Shown piece after piece: positions 54,151 to 64,000 of a DNA stretch of 64,000 nucleotides; position 1 is the stretch's first letter, and every line of letters starts with the position of its first letter. Both the position numbers and the translations under genes were made by a program. The notes below the pieces were generated by a model. That model had not been told where the DNA came from. It worked only from the letters and a program-made list of their open reading frames with translations, and ran no database searches. Origin of the DNA: Rehmannia glutinosa (taxonomy: Eukaryota; Streptophyta; Magnoliopsida; Lamiales; Orobanchaceae); NCBI GenBank assembly GCA_016081115.2, contig CM071930.1, positions 33,247,641 through 33,311,640 of the forward strand, in the 5' to 3' direction.

Positions 54151-54560
54151 ACATATGCAAGCATACGAGACAAAAGAGACAATTTGTATGAACCTAGAAT
54201 CCCCAAGCAATTTGCCAGGATTAATTATGATTATGGCAGCGATATATGGCAACCCCTTAGAGTCAAATCATTTGGCTATAGGTTGGTTGGATCATCTTAC
54301 AATTCTAACCCCTCGGGACCGGACAAGTATGGGTACCTAAAACTTAATTTCCTTGATTGCGGGTCGAAAGCAAAGTGAGTGCCAAGGAACCTGGTACATG
54401 GATAGTGGTCATTCCCGGACATATGACAGAAATAAGAAAAACCTATCAAAATTCAAGGAAGTTAAAGGAGCAAAAGTCATATTTGGAGGAAATGAAGCTC
54501 TGGCGAAATAAGAGGCATTGGATCCATCAAGAGGAATGGATTAGAGATCACAGATGTTGC
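54151..54560 (+). pseudogene. Element B aspartic protease
   Basis: GTWYMDSGHSR is readable at about 54384-54416, with the catalytic DSG at 54401-54409. This is the usual copia protease start (W.LDSG.S.HM). A following FGGNEA segment agrees. Frames change on both sides. The protease would mature Gag-Pol. Confidence 0.7.
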
Positions 54561-55925
54561 ATATGTTGAAGGACTCAACTTCAATTTATCGAGCATCGAC
54601 CAACTCGTGACAAGGGCTACAATGTTGGATTCAACATGGGTATATGCCAAATCAAAGATATTGAATCAAATGAAGTTGTGCCGCAAGGATGTAGACAGAA
54701 AAATATGTATGTAGTGGATTGGTCAACCGCAACACCCAAAGACTGTCTACTAGCAAAGAGCGTGAATCAATCAAGTGTGGCACAAAAAAGCCGAGTCACA
54801 CCGAACTTCAAAACGATTAACAAGCTTGCGAAGTAATCTTGTAGAAGGACTTCCAAACTCGATACAAGAAGGAGAGTATATGTGACGCATGTCGAAGGGA
54901 AAACAAATCAAGTCGTCATTCAAAGAAAAGACATGCACATCCTCAACAAGAATATTGCATCCGCTTCATATGGATCTATTTGTGATGGAAACCGCCAAAG
55001 ATAAGTGGAAAGAAATACACCTTGGTGGTAGTAGATGACTACTCAAGATATACATGGACAATATTCATGTGTAAGAAGAAAGAAACTCTACAAAAACTAC
55101 CACGGTGATGAAGAGGATTCAAAACGAGAAGAGTCAAACCATTATCAAAATAAGATCGGGAGAGGAACCGAGTTTGTCAATGGAATAATAACTCGATTGT
55201 ATTGAGAATGGTATTGGTCATGAACTATCGTGAGCAAGGACTCCGTGAGAATGGAGTTGCGAGAAAGAAGAAATAGAACCCTCAAAGAAGCAAAGCAAGG
55301 ACCATGTTAGTCAAGCAGAGTTACCAAAAAGATTTTGGTGAAGCAATCAACACAAACTTGCTACACTCAAAACGGATGTATGATAAATAGACGGTGACAA
55401 AGACTCCCTATGAGATGGATGGAAGAAAACCAAATGTTGCATATTTGAGAATATTTGGATGCAAATGCTTCATCCACAACAATGGCAAAGACAATCTAAA
55501 GGCTTTTGATGCTAAAGTTGATGAAGGTATCTTCTTAGGATACTGTTTGAAAGCAAAGCCTACTGAGAATACTCAACAAAAGGACTATGGTTGCGGAAGA
55601 ATCCACTCATGTGGCATTTGATGAGCCAAATATAAATGGAGAAGACATTGAAGAGTCAAATTGATAAGATTTGAATCATCCAACCATACTGAGAAAAGTC
55701 CCTATCTTTGAAGTCAAGGAATTATCAATTGAGAAGAAGATGAGATAGTGAATCTCAAAAACAATTTGGAAAATTTGCAGCTAAGTGATTACGAGAGAGC
55801 GACCACAAAGAACACAGTGCAAGTCGATCAATCCGGCTAACTTACTCCAACTTTGATGTAAGATGGCCGAGAGACCATCCACGAACTTGTCATTGGAGAC
55901 ATAAGGAAGGTGTCAAAACAAGATC
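54561..55925 (+). pseudogene. Element B GAG-pre-integrase and integrase
   Basis: The part 54636-54836 reads MGICQIKDIESNEVVPQG and MYVVDWSTATPKDCLLAKS, corresponding to the same part of A. The zinc-binding end (ICDACRKG-like, about 54880) follows. In the core, KKYTLVVVDDYSRYTWT (about 55009-55060) carries the first catalytic Asp. The ENGV.ERRNRTLKEA part (about 55250) and the C-terminal FGCKCFIHNNGKDNLKAFDA part (about 55450-55510) are present. Indels of one to three bases break the frame at least six times. Confidence 0.8.
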
Positions 55926-56910
55926 CAGAACTCAACAAGAAGCCATGTTCACATGCTTCATCTCGGAAATAGAGCCCAAAGATGTGTCACAAGCATTGAA
56001 CGACACACATTGGATTCAAGCAATGCAAGAAGAGCTGATTCAGTTTGAAAGAAATAAAGTATGGGAATTAGTGCAAAGACCCATGCATCAAAATGTTATT
56101 GGCACCAAATGGGTGTTCAGAAATAAGATGAACGAGGAAGGTTCCGTGGTAAGAAACAAAGCAAGACTAGTAGCCAAAGGATATTGCCAAGAAGAAGGGA
56201 TAGATTTTGATGAAACATTTGCCCCTGTAGCAAGATTGGAAGCTATAAGGATGTTTCTTGCCTATGCAGCTCACAAGAATTTCATTGTATATCAGATGGA
56301 TGTAAAAAGTGCATTTCTAAATGGTTTATTGGAAGAAGAAGTGTATGTTGAACAACCTCCAGGATTTGAGCAGAAGACTCTTGGAGATAAGGTATACAAA
56401 CTCAAGAAAGCCTTGTATGGATTGAAGCAGGCACCCAGAGTATGGTATGATACCTTGTCACAATTCCTAAGCGAAAATGGATTCACAAAAGGAAAAGTAG
56501 ATAGAACACTTTTCAGTAATTCAAGACAAAAAGAGTATCTTGCTTGTTCAAATATATGTGGATGACATCATTTTTGGATCCACTAACAAAGAACTGTGTG
56601 AAAAATTTTCAAACCTCATGCAAAGTAAATTTGAAATGAGCATGATGGGAGAGCGACATTCTTCCTTGGACTCCAAGTGAAACAAATTTGAAGGATGGAA
56701 CCTTCATAAGTCAAACAAAATACACCAGAGATTTAATGAAGAAGTTTGGTATGGAGGAGAAGTCTTACGTAAAAATACCAATGAACACATCCGTCAAAAT
56801 GGACATGGATGCGGATGGTAAGCCTGTAGATCAAACAAGATCTGAGCACTTTATTGGATCATTGCTCTATCTCACAAAGAAGCGGGCCGGACATCACCTT
56901 TCTTTGTAGG
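55926..56910 (+). pseudogene. Element B reverse transcriptase
   Basis: An open frame at 55945-56565 covers most of RVT_2: WIQAMQEELIQFERNKVWEL, GTKWVFRNKMN, ARLVAKGYCQEEGIDFDETF, MDVKSAFLNGLLEEEVYVEQ and LYGLKQAP. YVDD at about 56556-56567 follows after a one-base frame change. SQTKYTRDLMKKFGMEEKS is in a further frame (56688-56909). It keeps the Gln codons that are stops in A. This is the best-preserved part of B. Confidence 0.88.
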
Positions 56911-56939
56911 TGTATGTGCAAGATTTCAATCTGCTCCAA

Positions 56940-57484
56940 AAGAGAGCCATATGACGGCTAAGAGAATATTGAGATACTTGAAAGGAAGCCAAGAAGTAGG
57001 CCTATGGTATCCAAAGGAAGGTGGATTCAAGCTAATTGGCTATTTGATTCGACTATCTTTGGATGCAGAGTGGACAGGAAGAGCACTTCGAGGCACATGT
57101 CAAATGCTAGGAAACAGTGATTTCTGGTTTAGCAAAAAGCAAAACTCAATAGCCATCTCTGGTGAGCGAGAATACATAGTGCGGGGGCATTGTTGTGCCC
57201 AAGTCCTATGGATGAGGCGGTGAGAGACTATGAAGTTGAAGAAAAAGAAATTCCAATCATGTGTGATAACACAAGTGCAATTGCAATCACTCAAAATCTG
57301 TGTTGCACTCAAGAACAAAACATATTGATGTCGATATCACTTCATAAGAGATCATGTTGAAAAGAAGGACATCATCCTGGAATATATCTCAACCGATAAA
57401 CAACTAGCCGACATCTTCACAAAACCACTATGTGAGTCAAGATTTGAAGAACTCAAGCATGAGTTGGGGCTAATTGAGTGGTGA
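56940..57484 (+). pseudogene. Element B RNase H
   Basis: It starts MTAKRILRYLKGSQEVGLWY and keeps GTCQMLGN and SKKQNSIA. The Asp-containing CDNTSAIAITQN and HIDV.YHFIRDHVEKKDI segments are readable in shifted frames. They confirm that A has lost about 150 bases here. The pol frame ends GLIEW and TGA at 57482-57484. Frame breaks near 57040, 57115 and 57225 inactivate it. Confidence 0.82.
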
Positions 57485-58040
57485 CACTCGACGAATCAAA
57501 GAAGAGAAATGGAACAGAAAAGGGGTGAAAAAGAGTCGAAAAAGTAAATCATTTCCAAGAAATCACCAGATCGGAAAGACTGACTACACCAAAGTCGGTG
57601 ATATTTGAGTCACTAAGAGAATGTGAGAAGTAGAGTTAAATCGGCTAAGGGATGTTTGAATAACTTATGAGCAAAGTGACAAAAACGCAATCGTTTTGAC
57701 TAAGCGGGAATGTTTTAAGGAATACGTCAAAGATAATGATGATGTGTACAGACATAAAGCGCACACCAAGCTTATGATTGGATATAAATCTTTGCCGCAT
57801 TAAATACAAGACATTAAATGCTCAATAGGCGTGCAAAATCCAAGCCGTTGATTTCGATCACATTTCAAAAACCACCCGCACGTCCTTTCATAAACCATAT
57901 TTAAACCATTTTCGTCTGTTTCTCTCTCACACTTCTAAAACTGTTCATCTCTTTCTCTCAAAAGCAAAGGCAAAATACTCTCAAGCCCTATCTATCTCCA
58001 AGTCAATCTCTCGAGTTTTTCCTTGATATAATCCCGAGAA
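57485..58040 (+). promoter_or_regulatory. Promoter-like spacer before the 3' ORF of element B
   Basis: The spacer resembles that of A (5974-6532). It has TACGTCA (about 57723-57729), TATAAAT (57783-57789) and a CT-rich leader (about 57910-57960, TCTGTTTCTCTCTCACACTTC). The ATG follows 258 nt after the TATA. Both spacers also share AAGTGACAAAAAC and GCGGGAATGTTTT upstream. An internal promoter is inferred. Confidence 0.55.
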
Positions 58041-61000
58041 ATGGCACCAACTTATGATTTTACCAAGTTAGGAAAGCAAATCCACACCGGCTCTACGGTG
58101 GATTTTGACGGAATGATGAAACAAGGGTCCGGTGACACCCTAGTGAAGAAAATCGCCGAGAAGTTGGAAACGTCAGGACTAAAACCGTTTCTAACGTTAG
58201 AATATCCGATGACCTATGTGGAGGAGGTCGCACAATTCTACGTGAATGCTAAGATTCACGATGAAGGAATCAAGTCATCTGTTCACGGAAAGCGGTGACT
58301 ATCTCTCGCCAAGGATTTGGTGAACATTGCTCACTACCGCCAGAAGGAGCATCGAGAGATTAATGAAGTGATGTCAACCTGGGCCGATGCTTGGAAAGAA
58401 ATAGCCAGCCCGACCTTTGCCGATAAAATAGTGTATCTGACAAACAAGAGACTATTTGAAGGAGGAGGATTATCACAAGTTGTTGGACATAGTTTCCAAA
58501 TGTATCGACATCAAATTTGGAAGCTTTGACCAATCTGTCAAAGGCAAAGCTGATTGTAATGGCTGCAATCATCGAAGAAAAGAAGATAAATCGGGCTGAG
58601 TTTGTCAGCAGACTCTGCCGAACGTGGGGAACAAGTCCTTCAAGGAAGATGGCTCATTTGGAGGATCCCTAGGATATGGCCTAGTGATTGGCCGGCTAAT
58701 GGAGGTGAAAGGAGTCCTCTTAGACATGGGAAGGCATTCCATGTTAACAAGAGGATGTTGAGCAAACCTCTCAGGCGCTCGAAGAAGAGAGCCTACGCCA
58801 AGAGAGCGACACTAGTGAGGGGGAATCGGTGACCCTCAAGAAGATACTTGTTTTCTCTCCACCCAAGAAGAAAGTTGCCCCCGCAGACTACTAAGAAGAT
58901 CGTTGCCCTGCAAAGAAAGAAAACCAAACATGCTCATGCCCCTGCAGAGTCACCGCCCCGCCAGCCGTGTCTCCCGCCCCTGCAGCAGCCGGTCGAGAAG
59001 GACTCACAAATACCTTCTCCGATCGTCAAAAAGGAGAATCGACAAGCCAAGACGACCCGGCTCCTCGAAACAAACACCAAGACGGCCCCTGCCGCCGCAC
59101 AAGACTCGAGGCCACCATCTCGAACGAGAAATTCCCCTGGTACAAACCAGAGACGAAGAAGAATCATCAAGCACTCGAGCTTGAGAAACCGGGCCGAGTC
59201 ACCACTCACTGGAGCAGATCTGGAGAGGCTCTTTGGAGAAGTAGAGTTTCTAGATGTAATTGATGAAACAGCCCAAGTCTCTTTGCCAAGGCGATCAGCA
59301 GAGGCAACTCAAGACACTGTTTGTAGTTCACACAACAAACACAAGAAGAAAGCGCTTGGAGCGGATAGTGATGTAATGATCCTATCTCCACCTTACCCGG
59401 ACATCTAAAATCGTCTGCGTGGATGGAGGAAATGGAAGTTGAGTAAGTCAAGGAACAGTTCCAACGGCCCGAGTTTATAGAAGAAGAAGAGGAACCGCTA
59501 AATTTCCTTGGACTAAACATTGTGCTCCCAAAGACTTGATGAAGACAAGCTGCTTAGACATCCTGTGATTTTCAAGGAAAAGGAGAGAGAAAAGCAAGTC
59601 GAGGAAGCCGAGGCACGTGAGAAGGCAAGCACCGCCCTATCTCCGGCACCACGAACACACACATCCTCTCCTTGATGTCTTCTCCGGCGGTGATGAGGAT
59701 CGGAGAATCTTTCTTTGCTATAGAAGAGTTGCAAATGCGGCAAGCATTGCATGAATCAGAATCCTTCACGAGCAAAGACGATGGAGGGACCAGGAGAGTC
59801 CTCCGAACACACTGAAATCGATCCAATGGGAGTGGTTCACAAATAGCCATGTTGTTGTTGCTTTGCCACCACTTCCCACTCACTCGGAAGAAGGAAATAA
59901 GGGAGATGGCGATGAAACGGGACAATGGGGACCCCAATCGAGCCAACCCCTATTGAAGGTGTTTTACCACCGCCCCAACTATTTGAACATTCAATCGAAA
60001 CAGCCGGGAGTTTAGAGATGAGTGACCCCATTCCAAGTCACTCATTTGGTGCGCTAGCCGAGGGGGAAACTCCCTCTCCGCTGCGGCAAGGTCGGAGGAT
60101 GTTGCGGATGACTCCACAACGAATCAAGGAGGCGAAGAAGAGAAATTACAAACACAAGAAGAACAACAAGTTGCCATCAACGACGCCTCGAGGCAGTTGA
60201 GATCTGTCTCGGTGAGGTGCCAACCGCTCGAAGGCTAATGACGCCGATGCGATCGAGGCACGAGGAGATTGAACAACCATGGGGTTAGACTCCAATGGGC
60301 GATGAAAGTGCAATCCATGGGCTTGAGACTCCAATGGATGCCACCATAGAAGACCCTAAGACGGTGACACGTCGAAAGGGAAGACCGTGCCTCGCCGCAA
60401 AGAGAGACCGCCGGAGGTCGAAGGCCCACGGGAGGTTGAGACTTCCGGGGTAAAGAAGCGATGTAGAGAACATCCCTCATGCTATCATCGACCCATCCGA
60501 GAAGGAGATAAGCGCACTTCATGATTCCCAGGACAATCCCGATATCACTTTTCCGGGATCGGAAGGCGAAGAAGAAGCTGAGTCATCCCCGTGACTAATC
60601 CAAAAGACTCATTGCGGATGTTCCAAGCACGAGCAAGTCTCGATCCCAATACTACTCGTCAAACCTTTAACTTTGATGATGAGCCACCAATGGAAATCTC
60701 ATCATCGTCCGATGACGCCTCGATAAGGCCGAGGACGCCATGAAATGGAAAAATCGGTGAGACCAACGGTTTGTTAAGATGTTTGAGGCTCGGCAAGCCG
60801 GGTCCACTTCACAACAAAACCCGGTGAACAAGAGACCACCGCACAGGCTCCTCAAGTTGCAAAGCAGGTCGATTCCTAAAAAGGAACTTCACGCGCACCA
60901 CTCATCATCGAACAAATCCCGGTGGGTGGTGATGAATCATTTATAGAATCCTTTCCTTTTTCCCCTGGAGGTACCCGACCTCCATGAAGAGTCAGCGAAT

Positions 61001-62569
61001 GAACACGACGCTATCACAGACCAGCTCCCGTTTTCTCATCGGTACCATTGTTCACCGCTTATGACTTTGATCTTTGTATGGCCATCACCGCAACGGAAGA
61101 ATCCAAGTCCGAAGTGTTCAAGGCATTATTCGTTGAGGTTGAACGGATGGAGAGGCATCAGGCCTCTTTGGACATGCGATCGACAACGAGAGATGCCAAC
61201 CTTACAACCGACTTGAGAGGCATAACGATCGAGAATAAGGGAATGGTGGCAACAAAGAAGAAACAATGCGTGTGGAACAAGTCGATTCTTCAGGACATTG
61301 TTCAACAATTTGCTTTGGTATGGAGAGTCGAAAATCCGATGCAAAAACAAAGGCGATAGAACATATTGAGCATATGCATGAAGCTCACACCGCCGAGATA
61401 AAGCAGCTGCGTGAGCAAAATACAAATGATCTATAGCGTTTGGAAGAACACATGACAAGAAAATTCAGCCTTCTCATGGCCGAGATGAAGCCGATTTGTG
61501 AGAATCCAACGCTACTCGATCCGAATTCCGTCGCATACAACGCAGCGGACTCAAGTAGAACTCGACCATCGAAGACTTCGACTTCATGCTTGCCAAAGAT
61601 GTTCCCTGGGGTTCCTCTATCCTTTGATGATGCCAAAAAGGGGGAAGAGGAATACCTTAAAGCGCTAAAATCAAGCCGAGAAGAAAGGAGCGGTGAGAAG
61701 GGAAAATCGGAGAGGAAGTCTTGAAACAAAAGAAAGGAAAGCTTGTTGAGGGGGAAGGGTCGACGGATGTGACTTTGATGATTGCACAAACCCCCAACAA
61801 GGTCCTCACATCACGGTGACATTATAAGCATCAAACTCCCGTGACTCGCCACTCCAACACTGCTATATCCATGGCCGATAAGAGAAAAACTATTGAAGCA
61901 GGGATGAAGGAAGTGGAAGGAAGAATGGATGCCCGAATCATGAACATCTTGAAAGAACACGGAGGCATTCCAAAGAGACACAGAGACACTTATGCCATCT
62001 CGGATGTCGGGACAGAGCCACGATCAGTTGATGAATTTAAAACGCTCGAATCGGGGATACTTTGCAAATATGTCTATGGCTCAAGCTTGGGACTTGTCTT
62101 GGGAAACGGGTCTCACGTTATGTGAAGAAGGCGACAGGCGGCAGACTACCGGTAGTCACTCTCTTTGGTCACTCCGCTGGTCACTCTTTGGAAAGAAGAA
62201 GACCCAAAGACAAAGATACGCCCGGAGGTAGAGGAAGAAGCAATAGTGGAGGAAGAAGCTTGGACCCAGGCCTCCGCCCAAAAACATTGAATATGTGGAT
62301 CGGGGAAAGAAAGGAGGGATCTCTTGGTGGGCTTGACCAAGTAGCGAATTTGCAAGTGGCGAAAACTAACGCCGAGTATGAGAAAAGACTAGAAGAAGAA
62401 AACAAGAGACAAACTCAGCTATGGGAGGAGAGACAGGAAAGAATAAAGAAGAGATGAAGCTGCCAGGAAGGCATATGAAAAGAAAAAAGAAGGCGGTGAT
62501 GACGAGAAAAAGAGAAGAAGAGAAGAAGATCTTGATCAAGATGAAAGAAGGAGACATCGAAGGAGATGA
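58041..62569 (+). pseudogene. Element B extra 3' ORF, PF20167-like N-terminus
   Basis: The homologue of the 3' frame of A starts GAGAAATGGC at 58041 (MAPTYDFTKLGKQIHTGSTV). The N-terminal domain shows VEEVAQFYVNAKIHDEGIKS and, in broken frames, the later part of the PF20167-like region up to about 58770. A Pro/Ala/Lys/Arg-rich part (58850-59200), an acidic part with EFIEEEEEP-like sequence (about 59475) and a basic Glu/Lys/Arg helix (62370-62569) follow, ending RRRHRRR and TGA. The total is about 1,510 codons. Indels break it in many places. The shared plan with A shows that the frame was under selection in the family. Function is unknown. Confidence 0.72.
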
Positions 62570-62828
62570 AGTGTTCTTTGTCCACCCTTCGTGTATTGTA
62601 TTATGTAAATACATACAATGTAAGTCTTCTGTAATAAAGCTATAAATTCTTTATTTTTTTGTGAAGACAAATATGTGCTCTGATACACCTTGTAAACAGT
62701 TGTGTAAAAGAACAAGAATGATATGATCAATAAACGGATCTATTCTGCGCATACATTCTATGTCAATACACTATCTGTATGTATCTTTGCTATTTGCATT
62801 TTTGAATGGTTTAAGTTTTGGCATCATC
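62570..62828 (+). other. 3' untranslated region of the extra ORF of B
   Basis: This stretch corresponds to 11282-11576 of A. It contains AATAAA at 62729-62734 in the shared context GATCAATAAA, and ends in GGCATCATC before the PPT. No coding frame is seen. Confidence 0.6.
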
Positions 62829-62842
62829 AAAAAGGGGGAAAT
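62829..62842 (+). promoter_or_regulatory. Element B polypurine tract
   Basis: AAAAAGGGGGAAAT directly precedes the 3' LTR and is identical to that of A. It primes plus-strand synthesis. Confidence 0.92.
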
Positions 62843-64000
62843 TGTTAGGAAATTTATTGTTTAAGATTTTGATGAATGCCATGTAAAACTTAGAATAGAA
62901 AGTTGGTACCCCAATTCTTGTTGTAAAATGCATTGTAATAAATAGAGCTGGCCAAGCTGAGTTAAGTCAGCTACGCCCTAACATGCAAGAAGACAATCAA
63001 GACTTGAAGGAAGACTCATTGCGAGACATTTGAGTATGGCAAAGAAGTGTAGCGGGGAACTCTCTCTTGGAGAAGCGGTGAGATGCAAACGGTGAGTGGA
63101 GCATCGGTCAAGTCAACTCAAGAAAAGCCAAGTCTCAAGTTGAAGTGACGAGAAGAGTCATCCATGATGGAAGCGACTCTAAGTCACCTGGGGAAAGCAA
63201 GAAAATGCGGTCAAGTCGAGATAATCGTAAAAGAACCATTGCACGTAAATCAAGAGATTTACTTAAACAAGTAATATCTCCATACCACCTTTCTCGGAGT
63301 GCTTAGTCCTAGAAGCGTGCAAAAGGAATGAACCAATGGGAAGCACCACACCGTGTCGAACTCGAAAAGGTGAAAGAACAATTCATACGAGGAAATGGCA
63401 ATTCCAAGAAGCGCAACAAGATAAGCCAACGATCGCAAGTGACTTTCAAAAATAAGCCTATCTCTTCAACGGACAAATTTTTGAAAGTTCACTATAAAAG
63501 GCTGAGGAGTTTGTTTGAGAAGCATGATGACACACATGTGAGATATACAAGCATATTAGAAAAACTGAAACATTCTCAATCCTCAAGCCTACATTACGAA
63601 GAACATCAATCCAACACTCACCTGTGAAGGAAAGATAACTTCAATCGGTTGAAGAGGAAAATATCGAAAACAAGGGGTCTACATTCCGGAAGGATTGTAG
63701 GAAGGTTCAAGGTTGAACCAAGTCTTAAGCTTTTGGAGGGCTTCATGATCAAATCCAAAGAGCTTGAGCAAGTGATTTGTAGTAGCAAAGCGGTTGCCCT
63801 GTGAAGAAGGCCGAGTCGCACGAGAAGCCTTGGTGAGTGATCAAGGCGTCTCAGATCGAGTCCCAAAGGATCAAGTCGGTTGTGTGATCAAGACTTGTAT
63901 CCGGACTATTACCACTTTGTAAACCGATCATTACCTAGTGGATTCCTCCAGGAGTTGGAGAAGAGAGGAGTAGAAGAATTACCCCATCTTCGAACCTCTA
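62843..64000 (+). repeat. Element B 3' LTR (cut by window end)
   Basis: The first 1,158 bases of the 3' LTR are present and align with 50343-51490. TATAAAA is at 63493-63499. The remaining 390 bases and the right target-site copy are outside the window. Confidence 0.92.

Larger units (their letters stand above)
50343..64000 (+). mobile_element. SIRE/Maximus-like copia element B, nearly complete
   Basis: The element has a 1,544-bp 5' LTR, primer site, 10,956-bp internal region and the first 1,158 bases of its 3' LTR, which leaves the window. Internal order is gag, protease, integrase, RT, RNase H, promoter-like spacer, extra 3' frame, PPT. It is inserted in the CACTA element; the left target copy would be TAGCA (50338-50342). 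It matches element A along its shared length. Small indels are dense except in the RT part, which stays open for 207 codons. Confidence 0.93.

Noticed and set aside
58934..59209. 91-codon minus-strand frame
   Set aside because: It is antisense to the Pro/Ala/Arg-rich part of the 3' ORF of B and has no independent support.

Overview
The window looks like nuclear, repeat-rich (heterochromatic) DNA of a flowering plant. It is AT-rich and intron-bearing, and everything recognisable in it is a plant transposable element: Ty1/copia and Ty3/gypsy LTR retrotransposons, a CACTA (En/Spm) DNA transposon, a MULE/Ulp1-type fragment and an inverted-repeat element. I found no host gene, rRNA, tRNA or CRISPR array.

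Layout. (1) 1-3235: 3' half of a Tork-like copia element (T1) with a 600-codon open RT-RNase H segment, polypurine tract (PPT) and 3' LTR. T1 is inserted in the pol of a second, larger copia element. (2) 3236-13126: that second element (A), SIRE/Maximus-like: decayed pol, then a promoter-like spacer, a very long extra 3' reading frame, PPT and 3' LTR. (3) 13127-20100: old decayed DNA with minisatellites, a MULE/Ulp1-like coding remnant, a roughly 1 kb inverted-repeat element and LTR-like pieces. (4) 20100-39627: an Athila-like gypsy element on + (LTR pieces, tRNA-Asp-type primer site, gag, protease, partial RT). It is split by a minus-strand Athila-like element (about 21440-26240) and by a copia derivative lacking pol (27701-37252). 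The copia derivative is itself split by a minus-strand CRM/Reina-like chromovirus (29839-36404) that has a second partial unit sharing one LTR. (5) 39628-40663: LTR-like fragment on minus. (6) 40664-50342: CACTA element with a 5' terminal repeat, TNP2-type transposase gene and second transposase gene. The second gene is interrupted by a solo LTR (46679-48233) of the family of A, with perfect 5-bp target duplications. (7) 50343-64000: a near-complete SIRE/Maximus-like element (B) inserted in the CACTA element: 5' LTR, primer site, gag, protease, integrase, RT, RNase H, promoter-like spacer, long 3' reading frame, PPT, and a 3' LTR running off the window.

The most interesting feature is shared by A and B. 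A separate reading frame of about 1,500 codons lies downstream of pol. It is preceded by a spacer with a TATA box at the same distance (257 and 258 nt) from its ATG, and followed by its own AATAAA before the PPT. Its N-terminal part resembles the plant-transposon domain family PF20167, its middle is Ala/Pro/Lys-rich and acidic, and its end is a very basic Arg/Lys/Glu helix. This is compatible with a subgenomic or independently transcribed accessory protein.

Decay differs between the two copies. Stops in A are almost all TAG or TAA where B or the family has Gln codons, as expected from deamination of methylated cytosines. B is full of 1-3 base indels, often where A or B's other LTR has CAG, CTG or CAATTG. 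Some of these may be long-read consensus errors. All domain assignments come from reading translated sequence by eye; no database search was run.
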